From the NCBI GenBank assembly GCA_025933895.1, contig JAICZB010000024.1, forward strand, positions 1 through 16,080: a stretch of 16,080 nucleotides of DNA. The letters run 5' to 3'. The stretch comes from Thermoleophilia bacterium (GTDB lineage: Bacteria > Actinomycetota > Thermoleophilia > Gaiellales > Gaiellaceae). Position numbers and translations under genes: made by a program. Below the pieces are notes generated by a model. The model worked only from the letters and a program-made list of their open reading frames with translations, searched no databases and was not told the DNA's origin. Positions 12,712 to 16,080 of this stretch are shown here, one piece after another. Position 1 is the first letter of the stretch; each line of letters starts with the position of its first letter.

Positions 12712-13743
12712 GTGGACCCGGCGCAGAGGGAGGAGGAGTTCCTGGGGCACGAGGCGGAGCCTGGTGCGGACATCATCGCGCTCCCTCAGCTCGAGCGGCT
12801 TCCTCCCGACCCCGACGGCGTCGATCTCGGTACCGGCTCGAGCTTCACCGCGGACAATCGCTCGGCGCGGCTCGAAGCGCTCGAGCTCGTCCGGGCGGCC
12901 GTAGAGCTCGCGGACCGCATCGAGCGCGACGCACAGGAGACGGCGAGGGACAGGCTGACGCGCACGGAGGAGGAGGTCCGGCTGCGCCGCCTCGCTCTCG
13001 ACGAGCGCGAGAAGGAGCTCGACCATTTCAAGCGGGACCTCGAGGCCGCGCGAGAGAAGATCACGGCTGTCGAGCAGGAGCTGGAGGCCGAACGGCAGCA
13101 GGCGGCCGAGGCGACGCGCGTGGCTCAGGAGCGTCTGACAGCCGTCGAAGAGGAAGCCGCCGCGACGATTGCGGCCGCGAACGAGCGCGCCGAGTCCCTC
13201 CAGGCCGAGGCGCGCGCGGAGGCCGAAGGCATCCTCGCCGGCGCTCGGGCCGAGTCCGAAGGCATCGTCTCCACGGCCCGGGCCGAAGCCGAAGCGGCTA
13301 CGGAGAGCGTGCGCGCCGAAGCCGAGGCGGCTCTCGGCAGCGCACGCGCCGAGGCCGAGGATCTGCTCTCGCGGGCGAGCGCAGAGGCTGCGCAGACGGC
13401 CGAAGGCGCGCGCGCCGCCGCCGACGAGCTACTGGCCAAGGCGGGCATCGAGGCGCGTGACCTCTCCGAGACCGCGCGCCGCGAGGCAGAGCAGCTGCTC
13501 GCAGAGGCGAACGCCGGCGCGGTCGCGGCCCAGCCCCAGCCGGAGGCCGCAGAGCCCGAACCGGAGGTCGCGGAGCCCGAGCCGGAGCCGCCCGAGCCCG
13601 CCGCCGAAGCGGAGCCCGACCCCAAAGCCGCGGCGCCGGCGCCCGACGGAGGCTTCACGCCCCCGCCGAGCTCGCTCGAGGATCTCGCCGCCGCCAGCCG
13701 CCCGACGAAGTTCAGCGTCCGCGGTCGGCTCGGCAACAAGTAG
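12712..13743 (+). CDS. Coiled-coil protein with ten 11-residue repeats
   Basis: 343 residues from GTG 12712, 20 bases after the previous stop, with GAGG five bases upstream. The in-frame region before it overlaps the 87-residue gene out of frame. Order: acidic N-terminus (1-50); long charged coiled coil (51-155, LDEREKELDHFKRDLEAAREK); ten tandem 11-residue units at 156-265 based on ARAEAEGILAG; a Pro/Glu/Ala linker (272-312); and a conserved-looking basic C-terminus, PTKFSVRGRLGNK. Eleven-residue periodicity gives a nearly straight, slightly right-handed coiled coil, as in the Streptomyces cytoskeletal proteins FilP and Scy and in parts of DivIVA-type scaffolds. There is no membrane segment or signal peptide. 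A cytoplasmic scaffold, perhaps positioning the pilus machine, is inferred from context only. GC-rich Ala/Glu composition may exaggerate resemblance to any one family. Confidence 0.8.
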   Translation: MDPAQREEEFLGHEAEPGADIIALPQLERLPPDPDGVDLGTGSSFTADNRSARLEALELVRAAVELADRIERDAQETARDRLTRTEEEVRLRRLALDEREKELDHFKRDLEAAREKITAVEQELEAERQQAAEATRVAQERLTAVEEEAAATIAAANERAESLQAEARAEAEGILAGARAESEGIVSTARAEAEAATESVRAEAEAALGSARAEAEDLLSRASAEAAQTAEGARAAADELLAKAGIEARDLSETARREAEQLLAEANAGAVAAQPQPEAAEPEPEVAEPEPEPPEPAAEAEPDPKAAAPAPDGGFTPPPSSLEDLAAASRPTKFSVRGRLGNK

Positions 13744-13765
13744 CGGCCCGCGCTGCGACGACGGA

Positions 13766-13789
13766 GCTCAGCTCTATTCGACGCTGAGC
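13766..13789. terminator. Possible bidirectional hairpin between convergent genes
   Basis: GCTCAGC (13766-13772) and GCTGAGC (13783-13789) form a 7-bp stem around a 10-base loop that contains the stop codon of the minus-strand gene. It lies between convergent genes where a shared terminator is expected, but there is no T-run on either side. Confidence 0.35.
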
Positions 13790-14910
13790 ACGGGCTCGAG
13801 CCCGAGGAAGGCCCCGATTCTCTCCGCTTCGTGCTCGAGCTCGCAGCGACGGGCTTTCCCGAGGCGTTTGGCCGGCCGGACCTGTAGCTCGATCCGCTTG
13901 CCGCGTTTCCGGCGCTCCCAGAGCCCGGCGGCGACTCCGTCGACGAGCAGGAGACGCACGCCGGCCGGCCCCTCGTACCGGCCGCGGCCGTGGCTCGCGA
14001 TCAGCTCCCGGACCGACTCTGGCACGAGCTGGTCGCGCTCCCGGAACCCCATGACGTAGACGTCGTATTCCGGCAGCAGCCGCACCTCGCGGCTCGGCGG
14101 AGGAAACGACCGGTCGCCGGCCAGGACGAAACAGGAGCGACCGTCGATGTCGACCTCCTCCAGGTCGGCGCCGAGCTCGTCGAACAGCGCGCGCGCCTCC
14201 GCGACCCTGAACGCGGCCGTGCCGAACCACTCGGTGAAGTCGGCGGGACGCGCGGGGCCGTACGTCCGCAGGAAGCGCCGGCAGACCTCCCGCAGCGCTT
14301 CGCGATCGTCGGTGACCTCGCGCCATCCGTCGATCCACTGGTCGGGCCTGGCGAGCGTGATCCGCGACCCCTGTGGCGGGCCCTGGCACAGCTCGCCGAG
14401 GAAGAACGCGAAGCCTGAGCGCAGCCGCTCCCGTGGCGCGGCGCCGACCCGCTGCACGACTTCCTCCGCGAGCTCATCGCGCAGAAGGCAGCGGCCGTCC
14501 AGGACTTCCCAGACGGCTGCCCGGACCGCCTCGACCTCGCCTGCGCCGAGCGCCGGGTGGACGTCACCCGCAGGGTCGCGCCACTCGGGCAGCTCCGCCG
14601 GGGTCGGCCCGCGGATCGCACGGCGAGCCGCGTGCCAGAGCGCCAACTCCTCCGCCGGATGAAGGTGCAGGGTGCCGCGCACCGTCCAGGCTTTGACCAG
14701 CAATCGCCGCTCCCACAACGCGGCTCGGACGTCGGCCTGCCCGATTCCCTCGAGCCGGGCGGCAAGCTGCAGCTCTGCCGATGCCTGCACCTGCGCGTGC
14801 ACGCCGCACACGGCGCCGACGACCTCGACGAGCCGCTCGCCTGTCGCGCGTTCGCTCAGCGACGAGCGCGCCAGACGGCGGGCGCGCACCTGATCCCACC
14901 CGACCTCCAC
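13774..14910 (-). CDS. HTH_42 winged-helix protein, AlkZ/YcaQ-related
   Basis: 378 residues from GTG 14910 (MEVGWDQVRARRL), nine bases after the GNAT stop. The pattern is that of the HTH_42 family: GVHAQVQASAELQLAARL near the N-terminus, then RRLLVKAWTVRGTLHLHPAEELALW (68-92), a central region with RFLRTYGPARPADFTEWFG, and LLPEYDVYVMGFRERD towards the C-terminus. Several family members are DNA glycosylases (AlkZ, YcaQ) that remove bulky or crosslinked N-linked lesions. Their catalytic QxQ or QxD motif is matched here by QVQ at residues 40-42. Whether this member is a glycosylase is not certain, since most HTH_42 proteins are uncharacterised. Length is normal for the family. Confidence 0.82.
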   Translation of the reverse strand: MEVGWDQVRARRLARSSLSERATGERLVEVVGAVCGVHAQVQASAELQLAARLEGIGQADVRAALWERRLLVKAWTVRGTLHLHPAEELALWHAARRAIRGPTPAELPEWRDPAGDVHPALGAGEVEAVRAAVWEVLDGRCLLRDELAEEVVQRVGAAPRERLRSGFAFFLGELCQGPPQGSRITLARPDQWIDGWREVTDDREALREVCRRFLRTYGPARPADFTEWFGTAAFRVAEARALFDELGADLEEVDIDGRSCFVLAGDRSFPPPSREVRLLPEYDVYVMGFRERDQLVPESVRELIASHGRGRYEGPAGVRLLLVDGVAAGLWERRKRGKRIELQVRPAKRLGKARRCELEHEAERIGAFLGLEPVLSVE

Positions 14911-14919
14911 GTTGGGCCG

Positions 14920-15396
14920 CTAGAGGAGGAGCCCCATCTCGATCGAGTCCCACAACTCGCCGCTCGCCCGCCGGAACTGCTTGATCCGCCGCCCCTCCTC
15001 GACGAAGCCGAACCGGCGATAGAGCGCGATCGCCGCCACGTTGTGCGGGAACACGCTGAGGCTGAGCTTGTGCAGGCCCTGTTCGCGCGCCCACGCGAGC
15101 GCGGCCCCCATCAGCGCGGTGCCGACGCCGCGGCCGCGCCACGGGCGGGCGACCGCCATGCCGAGCTCGCCGAAGCCGAAGCGGCTCGCCTCGACGTGAA
15201 GCGTGCCGACGATCTCTCCCTCCACCTCGGCCACGAACGTGCCGGCGAGATCGAAGCTCTGCGCCCTCGCCTCGACGTCCACCGGCGGCTCGGTCGCGAT
15301 CCCGTCTCTCTCCTCGGCGACCGCCGCGAACATGCGGCTCAGCGGCAGCCGGTCCGCGTCGGTCGCGGGCCGGACCGCGAAGTTCCGTTCAGGCAC
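14920..15396 (-). CDS. GNAT-family N-acetyltransferase
   Basis: 158 residues from GTG 15396, overlapping the end of the S66 peptidase gene by eight bases. The GNAT fold is clear: N-terminal VRPATDADRLPLSRMFAAVAEER; strand TFVAEVEGEIVGTLHV (53-68); LGMAVARPWRGRGVGTALMGAAL with the acetyl-CoA pyrophosphate loop RGRGVG (87-92); and a C-terminal NVAAIALYRRFGFVEEGRR (119-137). The last part matches the RimI/YhbS-like motif B. These enzymes move an acetyl group from acetyl-CoA to an amine; the acceptor cannot be predicted. The gene order suggests co-transcription with the flanking minus-strand genes. Confidence 0.9.
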   Translation of the reverse strand: MPERNFAVRPATDADRLPLSRMFAAVAEERDGIATEPPVDVEARAQSFDLAGTFVAEVEGEIVGTLHVEASRFGFGELGMAVARPWRGRGVGTALMGAALAWAREQGLHKLSLSVFPHNVAAIALYRRFGFVEEGRRIKQFRRASGELWDSIEMGLLL

Positions 15397-16080
15397 GGGT
15401 CGCCGTCTCCAGGAGGCGGAAGGTCTTGCGCCCGGCGTCGACCTCCGCCGTCGTGCCGAACGGCAGCGTCACCATCGGATCCGCGTGTCCGGCCTCGACG
15501 TTGCCGAGCACCGGGATCCCGGCGGTGGCAGTCCGGCTCTCGACGACCTCCCAGAGCTGTTGCCGGTCGTCGTCGCTGTAGTTCATCGGCCGGGCGAGGA
15601 GGAGGCCGGCGGCGGCGTCGAACACGCCGAGCTGCTCGAGATCGGTCAGGTAGGCGTCGACATCGGCCGGCGACGGCGCTTCCTCCGATGTCTCGAGGAG
15701 AAGGATCGCGCCGTCGGGTGGCAGCCACGCGTTCGACCCCTTGACGTGCCAGCACATCGTCTCCAGGCAGCCCCCGAGCAGCGGCCCGCTCGCCGCCCCT
15801 CCCCGAATCGTGACCCAGCCCTCGCTCGCGCGCTGCTCGCGCGGCCTGGTCAGGTCGAGCTTCGTGTCCCAGTCGAGCGTCTCGTCCGTCCAGACCGGAG
15901 ACGGCTCGTAGACGGTCGGCTCCTCCCCGAACCACGCCGCCCGCAGATAGCGATCGGTGTGCTCGAGCACCTGCGGGAACTCGCCCAGCTCGGGAACGAG
16001 CGCCGGGCCGTAGAACGTCGCCAGCCCGGCGTGCTTGGCGAGCGCCCAGTGCAGGACCGTGATGTCGGAGTAGCCCTGGA
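15389..16080 (-). CDS. Peptidase S66 family (LD-carboxypeptidase/MccF-like), N-terminus beyond window
   Basis: 230 residues of the C-terminal part; the frame is open to the right edge. At the edge the sequence reads QGYSDITVLHWALAKHAGLATFYGPAL; GYSD carries the nucleophilic Ser of S66 peptidases (codon 16067-16069). The acidic member of the triad fits LLLETSEEAPSPADVDAYL, and the His fits GHADPMVTLPFGTTAEVD (His codon 15485-15487), the usual Ser-Glu-His order. The family includes cytoplasmic LD-carboxypeptidases that trim recycled muropeptides and MccF-type enzymes that inactivate microcin C-like nucleotides. The WHVKGSNAWLPPDG-type segment and length resemble the MccF-like branch somewhat more, but I cannot decide between them. 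Confidence 0.88.
   Translation of the reverse strand, partial: QGYSDITVLHWALAKHAGLATFYGPALVPELGEFPQVLEHTDRYLRAAWFGEEPTVYEPSPVWTDETLDWDTKLDLTRPREQRASEGWVTIRGGAASGPLLGGCLETMCWHVKGSNAWLPPDGAILLLETSEEAPSPADVDAYLTDLEQLGVFDAAAGLLLARPMNYSDDDRQQLWEVVESRTATAGIPVLGNVEAGHADPMVTLPFGTTAEVDAGRKTFRLLETATRA

Noticed and set aside
13177..13506. The 33-bp periodicity as a CRISPR array or non-coding tandem repeat
   Set aside because: The units are diverged at DNA level, have no spacers and keep one reading frame; they encode the 11-residue protein repeats.
13125..13739. Minus-strand Ser/Ala-rich ORF opposite the coiled-coil gene
   Set aside because: Antisense image of Ala/Glu repeats (gcg/gag read backwards give Arg/Ala/Ser); no start signal.

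Overview
This is a GC-rich window in which most codons end in G or C and GTG starts are common. Gene content and protein style point to an actinobacterium, probably a soil Thermoleophilia (Gaiellales/Solirubrobacterales-like) lineage; that placement is inference. The core is a type IV pilus (T4P) locus.

Left flank (1-3252). The 5' part of a DUF4118 (KdpD-like membrane region) sensor protein runs off the left edge on the minus strand. Upstream of it lies a broken type I restriction-modification methylase (hsdM), with reading-frame disruptions and a missing 3' end. A short unrecognised ORF and a tRNA-Thr(GGU) gene follow. Next come a plus-strand five-segment membrane protein with a channel-like pore layout, a decayed InlB-repeat/PASTA surface-protein scar, and a tRNA-Tyr(GUA) gene.

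Centre (3281-13743). A geranylgeranyl-reductase-family flavoprotein is convergent with, and overlaps, the end of the pilus operon. That minus-strand operon runs from 10628 down to 4380 in the order pilT, pilM, pilN, pilO, a PilP-like gene, a minor prepilin and pilC. Every junction is a 1- or 4-bp overlap, so the genes look translationally coupled. Divergently, on the plus strand, lie two paralogous major-pilin-like prepilins separated by a strong intrinsic terminator. They are followed by a membrane-anchored thioredoxin-fold protein without the redox cysteines, an 87-residue protein of unknown function, and a long hendecad-repeat coiled-coil protein. The 211-bp divergent intergenic region holds two sequences resembling sigma-28/WhiG promoters (TAAA-type -35, GCCGATAG -10), one facing each way. 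It also holds a repeated AATC-CTC element and a nested inverted repeat. This suggests that a flagellar/sporulation-type sigma factor co-ordinates the pilus machine and its subunits. The extension ATPase (pilB) and the prepilin peptidase (pilD) are not in the window.

Right flank (13774-16080). Three minus-strand genes, tightly packed, are ordinary housekeeping or accessory functions: a partial S66 LD-carboxypeptidase/MccF-like peptidase, a GNAT acetyltransferase and an HTH_42 (AlkZ-like) winged-helix protein.

The least explained part is the three-gene set downstream of the pilins (11901-13743). It is the best candidate in the window for an undescribed pilus-associated module.
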